Assembly (NCBI RefSeq): GCF_963678635.1
Contig: NC_087068.1
Location: 29,886,318 to 29,950,317 of the forward strand
From: Symsagittifera roscoffensis
Taxonomy: Eukaryota > Xenacoelomorpha > Acoela > Convolutidae
DNA length: 64,000 bases
Reading direction: 5' to 3'
A program made the translations under genes and the position numbers. A model generated the notes under the pieces. That model made no database searches and was not told the DNA's origin. It was given only the letters and a program-made list of their open reading frames with translations. How positions within the stretch are numbered: the stretch's first letter is position 1; the number at the start of each line of letters is the position of its first letter. Shown one piece after another: positions 1-8,415 of this stretch.

Positions 1-474
1 TTTTTTTTTGAAATGTCTGTCTAAGGGTTTTATATTCTTTTTTTATTATGTTTTACAATCAAGGCATGCGCAATTAAACTCAATCAAAAATTAAAAAAAC
101 GTTTTCTAAATCATAATCGATTCCTGAGTTTGTTTAATTTTCCTTTTTTCTAACACCCAGGAGCGCCAAAACATGTAGTTGACTTGTCACTTTAGGTCAA
201 AACATGACTCCAAGAGTCAACTTTCTTAGTTCTGGTTTGTTTCGAGAGTGTTTATATCACAGAGATTACAAATGTTTGATCAGTGACTTTTGATTTATAA
301 AGATTGGGAAAATGTAGTTGCTTCGGCAACACAGGAGTAAGTTAACAACTGCAACGAAAACCTTTATAGCACAAGAAAGATCAAAACTCATGATCTGGTA
401 ATTAAGCTGAATAAAGAGCAGAAAAACTAAGATTCCAGGTTAAAAAAAAGAATTTCATACATACTGAAAAAACC

Positions 475-556
475 AAGGCACGGTCCGGCCTCGAAGCTTA
501 GACCCTAGGGTGCAAAAGCTAACAGATTACCTCTGGACCAATGGGAAGGAGCCTGT
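475..556 (-). other. tRNA-like stretch, copy A
   Basis: The minus strand shows an A-box-like TGGTCCAGAGG and a B-box-like segment around CTTCGAGGCC about 45 bases later. Copies lie at about 6400-6482 (minus) and 53893-53967 (plus, with TGGTTCAGAGGT). I cannot fold a proper acceptor stem. It may be a decayed tRNA-derived SINE head rather than a tRNA gene. Confidence 0.25.
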
Positions 557-746
557 AAGTCCGTAATATTCAAAAACCAAGTTGAATTTCTGGCAGATTT
601 GAATGATAAGTTGGAACGGACTGAAATTTTGAATCAAATTTCAATTTTAATTTATAACTGACCTTGATACAGACTTGTCTGAACTTGCTTTCTGTCTGAA
701 CAATTAGCTTCTGCTCAGGAAAAACAATCAATGTTAGTTAAGAGAA

Positions 747-775
747 CGTTTTCGATTGATTACAATCATCATCAG
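747..775 (-). ncRNA. Hammerhead-like hairpin motif (flank copy A)
   Basis: On the minus strand CTGATGA is followed by one T, then a perfect 5-bp stem GATTG/CAATC with a 4-base loop, then GAAAACG. This matches the CUGANGA-stem II-GAAA core of hammerhead ribozymes, apart from one extra U. The same layout with different stem bases occurs in the Penelope-like terminal repeats here, which supports a structured RNA. Self-cleavage is not shown and a full helix III is not evident. Confidence 0.45.
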
Positions 776-1116
776 TCTATAAAAGGAAAAATTAGCTTCT
801 GCATGCAAAAACTGTGTGCAACAGGCCATTTTCTCTTTTTAACTGACTTTGTCTGTTTCTAATTATTTGCAAGTCTCTAAAGTAAGTGTTTACGAAAATA
901 AAAATCAACTAGATGTCTGCAAGACACCTGCTCACGTGTCAAAGCAAACAGTGCTATTAAGTTGCTATGATATATTAATCCGGTATTATACAGAAAGCAG
1001 AGGTAAAAAAAACTTCTCATGACTGGCTCTAAGAAGACATAAGCGGATTCAAATAATATAGCAACTAGGGAGGATTTTGTTCTTTTCCATATTCTGTTAT
1101 TTTAAATTATTCTTAC

Positions 1117-1276
1117 CCGATGAGTGAGAAAAGGCGACCCATTTAGTTACTACGGCCTCTGCGTTGCAAGAAAAACTATCACAAACTCGTCGCAATTCAC
1201 TTAATATTTCATCCGAAGCTTCCAGACCGAAAATGTCTAACTCCTCCACCAATTGATCAGATGTTACAAAAACCAT
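1117..1276 (-). CDS. POLA2-like first coding exon, copy A
   Basis: 160 nt, open from an ATG, 53 codons plus one base, followed directly by a consensus splice donor (GGTAAGAAT on the minus strand). The encoded peptide contains QLVEELDIFGLEA and ends in WVAFSHSS. This resembles the N-terminal helical domain of the DNA polymerase alpha B subunit (POLA2), where a QLAEELxIFGL segment near the N-terminus is characteristic and an AF-T/S segment follows about 35 residues later. POLA2 links the catalytic subunit to its partners in primase-polymerase alpha. No second exon is found, so this is probably a captured gene fragment. Confidence 0.6.
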
Positions 1277-1442
1277 GTCTTTCTGGAAGAAATCACGAGC
1301 TACAAAACATCAAAATATGACAGAAACTAGATAGGGCCCACACCAGCATTTTATAAATGCATCAATAATCAATATTGCAGGAATTAAGTTGTTGCAGCAA
1401 TATTGCAGGAATTAAGAATAATTAATGCGTTGTCAAGAAAAG

Positions 1443-1551
1443 TATTTACTTCAACCGTCTCTTCTCTATAATAGTGTCTTTAAATTGCCTCTTACGCAGT
1501 GATTTGCACCCCATATACAAAGGATAGCGCTCCTGAGCAGCGCGAAGCCTC
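1443..1551 (-). pseudogene. Remnant of restriction-like endonuclease tail, copy A
   Basis: The minus strand matches the last ~100 bp of the endonuclease-domain ORF at 11395-11510 (FALLRS segment and following codons, ending in a block like GACGGTTGAAG). Counterparts are at 7372-7486 (minus) and 52893-52990 (plus). It is a 3' scrap of another copy of the PHD/RT/endonuclease element. Confidence 0.5.
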
Positions 1552-1925
1552 TCAGCCTAATTCCATTTCTCGTTCTACGGTAATGATTTCTTTACAAATT
1601 TTCTTAGCCTAATTGTTGTGATAAACTTATTAAATAGTTGTTTGTTCAAATTTACCGCTTGTGTGTTTTCATATCATATGCGCGCTGTGCTTTCCTCTTC
1701 TGGTTATCTGACCAAATCTCGCCGTCCCAGCCGTAGGCGAGTGAAGTTTCCCTGACGTAACTAGACGCAAGAAGGAGTGATCTGGTGAATCGACCTCCAA
1801 ATCGACGTCAGGTTGTACCACTCCTTTCTTTTTTTATATCGCCTTTGCCTCAGCAATTTTAAACCCTCAGTGAAAGTATTCATAAATCACCCCCAAAGAG
1901 CTTCCTTTCTCGCCCCAGTTGTCTG

Positions 1926-2018
1926 TGTTTCAGGTTGATGCCGCGACACCACGCAAGACGCATCACTGAGTTCTCACCGAAACTAGTTATCGGGACTTCA
2001 AGGACCAAATATATCAAA
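1926..2018 (+). pseudogene. SGNH-like ORF start, split by PLE-1
   Basis: Encodes a segment including FSPKLVIGTSRTKYIK, the same as the SGNH-like ORF at 7872 onward and at 52194-52722 (minus). It stops at the PLE-1 insertion point and resumes at 6213 (ALVKSTIHSYRGATLHDLF). The 11-bp duplication AATATATCAAA lies at 2008-2018 and 6213-6223. Confidence 0.7.
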
Positions 2019-2022
2019 CGAC

Positions 2023-2379
2023 TAAGGCTATAGTTCCAGAATCGAAAAATTCTGGCTAAAACAACAAAATTTTGAAACAACTTTCATGTTACCATAAAAA
2101 TTAGTCACAAAACGAAAATGTGAAAATAAAAATGAAGAAAACTCTCAGAAATTTGTGACAAAATGTTTTAAAATGTTACATAATAGTTGTTACATAATTT
2201 CAGTGATATTTGTAAAGTTTTGATTGGTTGAATTTTTAAACTTTTGAATTAATGATGTGTGTGACACTTTTTATGATCTTTGATCATTTTGTACAGATAG
2301 TTTAGAATTTTTAAAACCTGAAGATGCACAAAATGTGCGAAAACGTTTGTTTGAGTTTACAATTTAAACGCATTCTCAA
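2023..2379 (+). repeat. PLE-1 left terminal repeat (pLTR)
   Basis: Begins TAAGGCTATAGTTCCAGAAT and ends at CATTCTCA. It recurs as 5858-6213 with few changes. Same-orientation terminal repeats of this kind are typical of Penelope-like elements. It carries the hammerhead-like motif near its 3' end. Confidence 0.85.
2318..2345 (+). ncRNA. Hammerhead-like motif, PLE-1 left pLTR
   Basis: CTGAAGA, one T, stem GCAC/GTGC with loop AAAAT, then GAAAACG. Hammerhead ribozymes are known from Penelope-like terminal repeats as a family property. Here an extra base sits between the core A and stem II, so activity is uncertain. Confidence 0.5.
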
Positions 2380-2542
2380 AATATTTAGATGTAAAATTTT
2401 GAAACCCTATGGCGTTGAGCCAATTCTCAATAACAGTCTCTCCTACAAGGAGACGTAATTTTAAATTTATTTTCCCCTTGTTTTAGTGGAGAAATCTTTT
2501 TAGTTGAAAAATCTTTTTATATTTTACCATGTTAGAATTGAA

Positions 2543-3163
2543 ATGGTCTACATTGTAGCAGCTAGCTCACTCTACCACAGCCTGGAACAACTTATTAACC
2601 CGGAAAAAGAACAATTACTACCCAAAATTTTGGCTATTCCGGGACTTTCTTTAAGCCCGAACACCACGAACCTACAGAAGAACCTCGCAAGCCTACTCTG
2701 CAGGACACCTCTAGCAGAAAAACGTCGAGTGGTGGTGTGGCACGACATCATCAATAATTCTATAAACAGCCACCGCACAAACAATTTCAGAGCTTGCACT
2801 GCAGAGGAATTGACAGAAATCTTGAAGACACTGACAAATATCAGCGCAATTGTATACTGTCAGAGAAACGGTACACCGGATATCAGGAACCAGCTGATCA
2901 GCTCGGGTATTCTTGTCATTCCAATTACAAAAAGTCTCATTTCAAAGAGGAAGAGAAGAACGGAGCTGGTCAAAGAATATCAGGCACTGCACCAAGACGT
3001 CCAGCTGGAGCTAAAGTCTTTGAGGATTGTGTTCGAACACCAAGACGACCTGCCAGCTGTCTTGTCCAAGCTTCGTTCAAACACGAAAAAAAAATCTCAA
3101 TCGAGAAGGATGGCGGAGAAAAGAAGACTGGTGAACATACGAAACAGCTGTTGGTCGGACTGA
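2543..3163 (+). CDS. PLE-1 upstream ORF (ORF1), unknown function
   Basis: 206 codons from the first in-frame ATG; the frame is open upstream to about 2504 without an ATG. The protein has a hydrophobic strand followed by polar residues (VVVWHDIINNS, residues about 70-80) and ends in a basic coil rich in K and R. I recognise no catalytic set with certainty. The WHDIINNS segment could be a diverged SGNH-like block, but that is weak. It lies in the pLTR-to-RT interval, ends 78 bp before the RT reading frame opens, and is intact although the RT gene is broken. Confidence 0.6.
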   Translation: MVYIVAASSLYHSLEQLINPEKEQLLPKILAIPGLSLSPNTTNLQKNLASLLCRTPLAEKRRVVVWHDIINNSINSHRTNNFRACTAEELTEILKTLTNISAIVYCQRNGTPDIRNQLISSGILVIPITKSLISKRKRRTELVKEYQALHQDVQLELKSLRIVFEHQDDLPAVLSKLRSNTKKKSQSRRMAEKRRLVNIRNSCWSD

Positions 3164-3255
3164 CGAGGAGGCTTCAACGGAGAGGGTGAGTTAAACTTGT
3201 CTTATTTGAGTTGCTTTGTGTCAAGTGAGGTTTATTCCTCGTGGCCTGCAAACCA

Positions 3256-4269
3256 ATGAGCACAGTTGTACTCCCAACTCCATTCTTGATTTGGACTTTG
3301 AAAAACAAACTCATTTGGAAATTATTCCGTGATTATGCGTCCAAATATGTTATCTTTATCAACTGTCACCAACGTGTTAAATTTTTGAGAGTTTGTCTAG
3401 AAAACGACATTATACCTGATTTGTTGAGGTTCAGGGTACCGGAAAACGGGGTGTTTTCGAACCAAGCGATACACAGTTTTCAGGCAAAACTTCTAAGAAC
3501 GGAGATAAACAAGGCAAGGACAGATGAGAAAAACGTTGAAGTCAAACTAGAAAGGGCGAGAGGCGCAGTACAGAGGAGTGTTGATGAGAAGTTTTGGCCT
3601 TCGGTAATTAAATGTTTAAGTCTTAGGGGACAAAGACAAACAGCAACAGTCAAAGAGACCTATCAGAAGAAGCTAATGAAACTATCAGAAAGGCAAGACC
3701 GACCTCTAGGGAAGCAAGGTGAGTGTTCGGTAGGAGCTCTTGATGATGTTGATTTACCAAATTGGGTACAACAAGTGTTGGCATTAGGGCCAAAGCATCC
3801 CGTCAGGGATAAATTTAATGAGACACACTTTCTCGCCAAAATTGACAACTTTCTATCGGATCTCAAAAATCGTAAAGTCCCCGGGGAGGCCTTTTGTGAG
3901 ATCGAAGCTGTGGCAAAAGCCTATGCTAAGAGGTTGAAACAAACACCATCTGACAAAGGCGCTGAGAAGGCCCGAAAGTATCTGAAGAGTAATGGTTTAG
4001 TTGCGGTACCGTATGACAAAAGCGTGGGTTTTTGTGTAATGAGAAAGGACACCTACGAGAACAAGTTGTCGGATACATTAGATTCAAATCAATTCAGCAA
4101 AAGTAAAGGAACAAGTGATGCGATTGTTTTGAAGATAGAAAGAGACATCAATAAGGAGTTGTTGGCTATGAGGAAAAAAGATGAAATAAGTGAGAGTCTC
4201 TACACAAGGATGAGGTCTACTGGGGGCAGCTCGCCAGGCTTTATGGGTTGGCGAAAGTGCATAAAGTGA
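3256..4269 (+). pseudogene. PLE-1 polymerase, N-terminal part
   Basis: About 338 codons from ATG 3256. The region is charged and mostly helical (residues about 85-115 look coiled-coil). It then has GLVAVPYDKSVGF, the Penelope-type segment ahead of the RT fingers. It runs off the true frame at about 4240-4250, where the YG-L-K-HK fingers motif continues in the +1 frame (GLAKVHK is read in the next ORF). The equivalent part of a second element is at 58983-59345 (minus). Confidence 0.8.
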
Positions 4270-5246
4270 ATACCCCATTAAGACCGGTCCTCTCCTTGCC
4301 TGGTAGCTCTTATTATAACTTGAACAAAGTCCTTGCTAAATTTTTTGAGAAAATTGAGGGCGCAAACATCGAAACCAACTCACTAGATGCGAGAGAAATC
4401 TTAGAGAGCACTAATCTTGAGCCCAATGAAAACTTGATATCTCTAGATGTGAAGAGTTTGTACACAAATGTTCCACTGAAAGAAGCGATAGACATAGCTC
4501 TGAGAAAACTGTATGAGCAAAATGAACCACCATCAATTGCTAGGAAAACCATGAAGAGACTGTTGAACATGGCAGTTGGTCAAGCCCATTTCAAGTGCAA
4601 TGAAACATGGTACGTTCAGAAAGATGGTTTGGCAATGGGGGCATCTCTTGCCGTTATTTTAGCAAATCTTTGGCTGAAGCAGTACGAAACTGCACTATCA
4701 AGGGATATTCCCGAAAAGTTTTTGCCCGAGAAAGATCTTCACGGAATATGTCCCGAGTGCAATAAGAAAGTCACGTACAGGTCAAAAGGTGTAGAATGTG
4801 AATGCTGTTTGAACTGGTATCACGTAAAATGCGGTGATATATCAGATGATGAGTATCGAAATATAAGTGAAACCGTCTGGTACTGCAGAAAATGCATCGC
4901 AATAATGGAGAAAAATAAGTCAGGGCAACAATCTAAATTGTTTCTCCGTTACGTTGATGATATAGTGAGAACAGTAAAGGGTGATCCAGAAAAAGTGCTA
5001 CGGGCTGCAAACTTACTACATCCAAATTTACAGTTCACAATAGAGACACCAAACACAAACGGAACTTTGGCATTTTTGGATTTACAAATTAGTATTGACA
5101 AAAGCAGGAAAATTAGCTGTGGATGGTATCAAAAACAAACAGATACAGGTACCATACTCAATTTTAGAAGCTGCGCCCCCCTTCAGTACAAGAGAAGTGT
5201 GATTGAAAAAATTGTTCACCGGGTTTTCCGCAGTACGTCAACATGG
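4248..5246 (+). pseudogene. PLE-1 reverse transcriptase core with embedded PHD finger
   Basis: Read in order: LAKVHK fingers motif, motif A (SLDVKSLYTN, catalytic Asp), motif B (QKDGLAMGAS), then a C4HC3 PHD finger (4749-4895), motif C (LRYVDDIVR), and the LAFLDLQI segment. The frame ends at a TAA at 5247, but homologous codons continue beyond it (KVNMKINREQW), so this is a premature stop. The RT would copy RNA into DNA at a nick made by the downstream endonuclease. A zinc finger between motifs B and C is not the usual RT layout. Confidence 0.85.
4749..4895 (+). other. PHD finger inserted in PLE-1 RT
   Basis: Ligands in order: CPEC, then CECC (C-x2-C), WYH with His four residues after the Cys, VKC, and WYCRKC, a full C4HC3 PHD set with the conserved Trp before the last pair. 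It replaces the short loop between RT motifs B and C. PHD fingers commonly read histone H3 tails, so a chromatin-targeting role is a reasonable inference. A decayed homologue is at 58450-58597 (minus) in the same RT position. Confidence 0.85.
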
Positions 5247-5252
5247 TAAGAA

Positions 5253-5570
5253 TTTGATAAAGTGAACATGAAAATCAACCGTGAGCAGTGGTTGGATAAC
5301 CAATATCCGGAAAGTTGGTCGTCGCGGGTTGCATCCCATGCCCTTGAAAAGATCATCAGCGAGGGCAAAAACAAAAAAAACATGGCTGAGAAAAAGAAGC
5401 CCTGTGATTATCGCAGTGATTCCCAACCCATGGTCCAATATAGGGGGAATCACAGTCAGACATTAGCAAAAAAAATTGCGCGATATCACCAATGCGCTGA
5501 TAATATTCACGACGAGGAAATTGAAAACTTGTGTGCCCTCTCTAAAATCCTCCTTTTCCAGTGAACTGAA
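5253..5570 (+). pseudogene. PLE-1 RT-to-endonuclease linker
   Basis: Continues the RT frame after the TAA at 5247 (VNMKINREQWLDNQYPESW) and runs through lysine-rich sequence to a frameshift before about 5560. The basic linker between thumb and GIY-YIG is usual in Penelope-like proteins. The same region of the second element is at 57814-58140 (minus). Confidence 0.7.
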
Positions 5571-5856
5571 ATCAAAAGTGGTGTACAGACTTGAATGTTG
5601 TAGGTGCAAATCCATCTATGTTGGTCAGACGGTCCGATATCTCACCACAAGGATTGAGGAACACCGAAAAGAGGATACCCCAGTTGGACAGCATATAAGG
5701 CAGTGTGGTAGTGAGTGTGGTAAGTCTGAGTTTAATTGGAAAATAATCGACTAGGCGTCCAGCAGCATCAAGTTACTTACATTAGAGGCGCTGCACATTA
5801 GGAAAGAGAGACCGGCAATTAACACGCGCGTCGAGTTTAGAAGTAGGGAGCTGACA
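5476..5856 (+). pseudogene. PLE-1 GIY-YIG endonuclease
   Basis: Contains VVYRLECCRCKSIYVGQT (GIY-YIG equivalents with the CxxC found in Penelope endonucleases), RIEEH (catalytic Arg and His region) and, after one in-frame TAG at 5752-5754, LLTLEALHI with the metal-binding Glu. The domain nicks target DNA. The TAG separates the Glu from the rest, so the copy is inactive as read. Confidence 0.85.
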
Positions 5857-5857
5857 G

Positions 5858-6213
5858 TAAGGCTATAGTTCCAGAATCGAAAAATTCTGGCTAAAACAAC
5901 AATTTTTTGAAACAACTTACATGTTAGCATGAAAATTAGCGACAAAACAAAAATGTGAAAACAAAATTGATGAAAACTCTCAGAAAATTGTGACAAAATG
6001 TTTTAAAATGTTACATAATAGTTGTTACATAATTTCAGTGATATTTGTAAAGTTTTGATTGGTTGAATTTTTAAACTTTTGAATTAATGATGTGTGTGAC
6101 ACTTTTTTTGATCTTTGATCATTTTGTACAGATAGTTTAGAATTTTTAAAACCTGAAGATGCACAAAATGTGCGAAAACGTTTGTTTGAATTTACAATTT
6201 TAACGCATTCTCA
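5858..6213 (+). repeat. PLE-1 right terminal repeat (pLTR)
   Basis: Second copy of 2023-2379. It overlaps the end of the endonuclease reading frame and contains the hammerhead-like motif CTGAAGA-T-GCAC/GTGC-GAAAACG at 6153-6180. It is followed immediately by the right copy of the target duplication. Confidence 0.85.
6153..6180 (+). ncRNA. Hammerhead-like motif, PLE-1 right pLTR
   Basis: Identical in core and stem to 2318-2345. If active, cleavage in both repeats would release a unit-length RNA spanning the element. Confidence 0.5.
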
Positions 6214-6358
6214 ATATATCAAATCAGCTCTAGTAAAATCAACAATTCACTCCTACCGCGGCGCAACGCTTCATGATCTATTTGAAAACCTTTATAGCAC
6301 AAGGAAGATCAAAACTCATGATCTGGTAATTAAGCTGAATGAACAGCAGAAAAACTAA
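6213..6358 (+). pseudogene. SGNH-like ORF fragment right of PLE-1, running into flank copy B
   Basis: Resumes the ORF interrupted at 2018 (ALVKSTIHSYRGATLHDLFE), then at about 6286 changes into the flank unit (LYSTRKIKTHDLVIK), which is non-homologous to the rest of the SGNH-like ORF. The change marks the tandem-duplication junction. Confidence 0.65.
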
Positions 6359-6671
6359 AATCCCCGAAAAAAAATAATTTCAAACATACTGAAAAAACCA
6401 AGGCACGGTCCGGCCTCGAAGTTTAGACCCTAGGGTGCAAAAGCTAACAGATTACCTCTGGACCAATGGGAACGAGCCTGTAAGCCCGTAAAATTCAAAA
6501 AGCAATTTTAATTTCTGACAGATTTGAATGATAAGTTAGAACGGACTGAAATTTTGAATCAAATTTCAATTTTAATTTATAACTGACCTTGAGACAGACT
6601 TGTCTGAATTTGCTTTCTGTCTGAACAATTAGCTTCTGCTCAGAAAAAACTATCAATGTTAGTTAAGAGAC

Positions 6672-6700
6672 CGTTTTCGTTTGATTTTAATCATCATCAG
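6672..6700 (-). ncRNA. Hammerhead-like motif (flank copy B)
   Basis: Copy of 747-775. The core CTGATGA and GAAAACG are kept, while the stem has changed to GATT/AATC with a shifted position. It looks decayed. Confidence 0.35.
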
Positions 6701-7040
6701 TCTATAAAAGGAAAAATTAGCTTCTGCATGCAAAAACTGTGTGGAACAGGCCATTTTCTCTTGTTAACTGACTTTGTCTATTTCTAATTAATTGCAAGTC
6801 TCTAAAGTAAGTGTTTACGAAAAAAAAATCAACTAGATGTCTGCAAGACACCTGCTCACGTGTCAAAGCAAACAGTGATATTAAGTTGCTATGATATATT
6901 AATCCGGTATTAAACAGAAAGCAGAGGTAAAAAAAACTTCTCATGACTGGCTCTAAGAAGACATAAGCGGATTCAAATAATATAGCAACTAGGGAGGATT
7001 TTGTTGTTTTCCATATTCTGTTATTTTAAATTATTCTTAC

Positions 7041-7200
7041 CCGATGAGTGAGAAAAGGCGACCCATTTAGTTTCTACGGCCTCTGCGTTGCAAGAAAAAC
7101 TATCACAAACTCGTCGCAATTCACTTAATATTTCATCCGAAGCTTCCAGACCAAAAATGTCTAATTCCTCCACCAATTGATCAGATGTTACAAAAACCAT
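7041..7200 (-). CDS. POLA2-like first coding exon, copy B
   Basis: 160 nt with ATG, same length and frame as copy A, still open, with the same GGTAAGAAT donor. It differs by a few bases (for example Val to Glu in the VVTKW segment). The LDIFGLEA core is kept. Three open copies in otherwise decayed DNA may reflect youth or constraint. Confidence 0.6.
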
Positions 7201-7371
7201 GTCTTTCTGGAAGAAATCACGAGCTACAAAACATCAAATTATGACAGAAACTAGATAGGGCCCACACCAGCATTTTATAAATGCATCAATAATCAATATT
7301 GCAGGAATTAAGTTGTTGCAGCAATATTGCAGGAACTAAGGATAATTAAAGCGTTGTCAAGAAAAGTATTT

Positions 7372-7486
7372 ACTTCAACCGTCTCTTTTCTATAATAGCA
7401 TTTACTGAAGTGTCTTTAAATTGCCTCTTACGCAGTGATTTGCACCCCATATACAAATGATAGCGCTCCTGAGCAGCGCGAAGCCT
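7372..7486 (-). pseudogene. Remnant of restriction-like endonuclease tail, copy B
   Basis: The minus strand encodes SFALLRSAIICIWG followed by broken codons, matching the C-terminal end of the endonuclease ORF at 11395-11510. It is a 3' scrap with stops. Confidence 0.5.
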
Positions 7487-7871
7487 CTCAGCCTAATTCC
7501 ATTTCTCTTTTCTACGGTAATGATTTCTTTACAAATTTTCTTAGCCTAATTGTTGTGATAAACTTATTAAATAGTTATTTGTTCAAATTTACCGCTTGTG
7601 TGTTTTCTTAATATATGCGCGCTGGGCTTTTCTCTTCTGGTTATCTTACCAAATCTCGCCGTCCCAGCCGTAGGCGAGTGAAGTTTCCCTGACGTAACTA
7701 GACGCAAGAAGGAGTGAGCTGGTGAATCGACCTCCAAATCGACGTCAGGTTCTACCACTCCTTTCTTTTTTTTGATCGCCTTTGCCTCAGCAATTTTAAA
7801 CCCTCAGTGAAAGTATTCATAAATCACCACCAAAGAGCTTCCTTTCTCGCCCCAGTTGCCTGTGTTTCAGG

Positions 7872-8390
7872 TTGATGCCGCGATTCCAGGCAAGACGCAT
7901 CACTGAGTTCTCACCGAAACTAGTTATTGGGACTTCAAGGACCAATAATATCAAACCAGCTCTAGTAAAATCAACAATTCACTCCTACCGCGGCGGAACG
8001 CTTCATGATCTGTTTGAAACAGTTTTACAATACAGACCAAAGCGCCTAAAAACAGTAACAAGATTGCTGGATACAATGACAACAGGCTGCATCCACAAGA
8101 ATTAGAACAGCAGTGGAAAAACTCGATTAACCTCGTCACTAACAAGTTTCAGCCCAAGAGACTGATCATCCCCATTCAGAACTGTAATTCAGAAGTAATC
8201 CGCAAAGTTTAAATCATAATCATGTGCCTTTTAATTTGATAAATAGATTTGTACACCCCCATGCACTTATTGTTTCGCCTAACCTCAACCTAAATCCAAA
8301 CCCTCAAATGTTCTGCCGTGACTTCGCGTTCTACGGTAATGATTTCTTAATAAATTTTCTTGCAAATTTAATCTATAAATTCTCTCGCTA
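7872..8390 (+). pseudogene. SGNH-hydrolase-like ORF of the PHD/RT element, left copy
   Basis: Starts at ATG 7872 or 7875. Block I-like VIGTSRT, a central HSYRGGTLHDLFE segment, a damaged block III (the right copy has VAGYND), a middle part in another frame, and an end related to HDGIHF in the right copy. Here a 9-bp in-frame loss removes Gly-Ile-His of the catalytic Asp-x-x-His block. SGNH/GDSL proteins are serine esterases or lipases. It lies just upstream of the polymerase at 8416, so it is probably ORF1 of that element. Confidence 0.6.
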
Positions 8391-8415
8391 ACTTGACACC
8401 GCCGTCCTTCCTAAA

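Larger units (their letters stand above)
360..2018. repeat. Flank unit, copy A (direct repeat)
   Basis: Repeats in the same orientation at 6289-7945 (offset about 5928 bp), with one counterpart in the right arm (52668-54090, minus). It contains a tRNA-like stretch, a hammerhead-like motif, a POLA2-like exon (minus), a remnant of an endonuclease-domain tail (minus) and the start of an SGNH-like ORF (plus), which is cut by PLE-1. Without PLE-1, copies A and B form a tandem duplication of about 1.7 kb. Confidence 0.85.
2019..6212 (+). mobile_element. Penelope-like element PLE-1
   Basis: A 4.2-kb insertion with an 11-bp target-site duplication (2008-2018, 6213-6223) inside the SGNH-like ORF of an older element. 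It has 357/356-bp terminal direct repeats (pLTRs), an upstream ORF of unknown function, then RT and a C-terminal GIY-YIG endonuclease. The RT contains the Penelope-type YG-L-K-HK motif near its start and YVDD. The reading frame is broken near 4250, at 5247, near 5560 and at 5754, so the copy is dead. An embedded PHD finger makes the RT longer than usual. Confidence 0.85.
6286..7945. repeat. Flank unit, copy B (direct repeat)
   Basis: Second copy of 360-2018, with the same parts in the same order and small indels (for example extra bases near 7400). The junction at about 6286 runs from the SGNH-like ORF fragment (6213-6285) straight into the sequence also found at about 358. This is what an unequal-exchange or template-slip tandem duplication would leave. 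From 7945 this copy runs on into the complete SGNH-like ORF and the polymerase at 8416. Confidence 0.85.
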
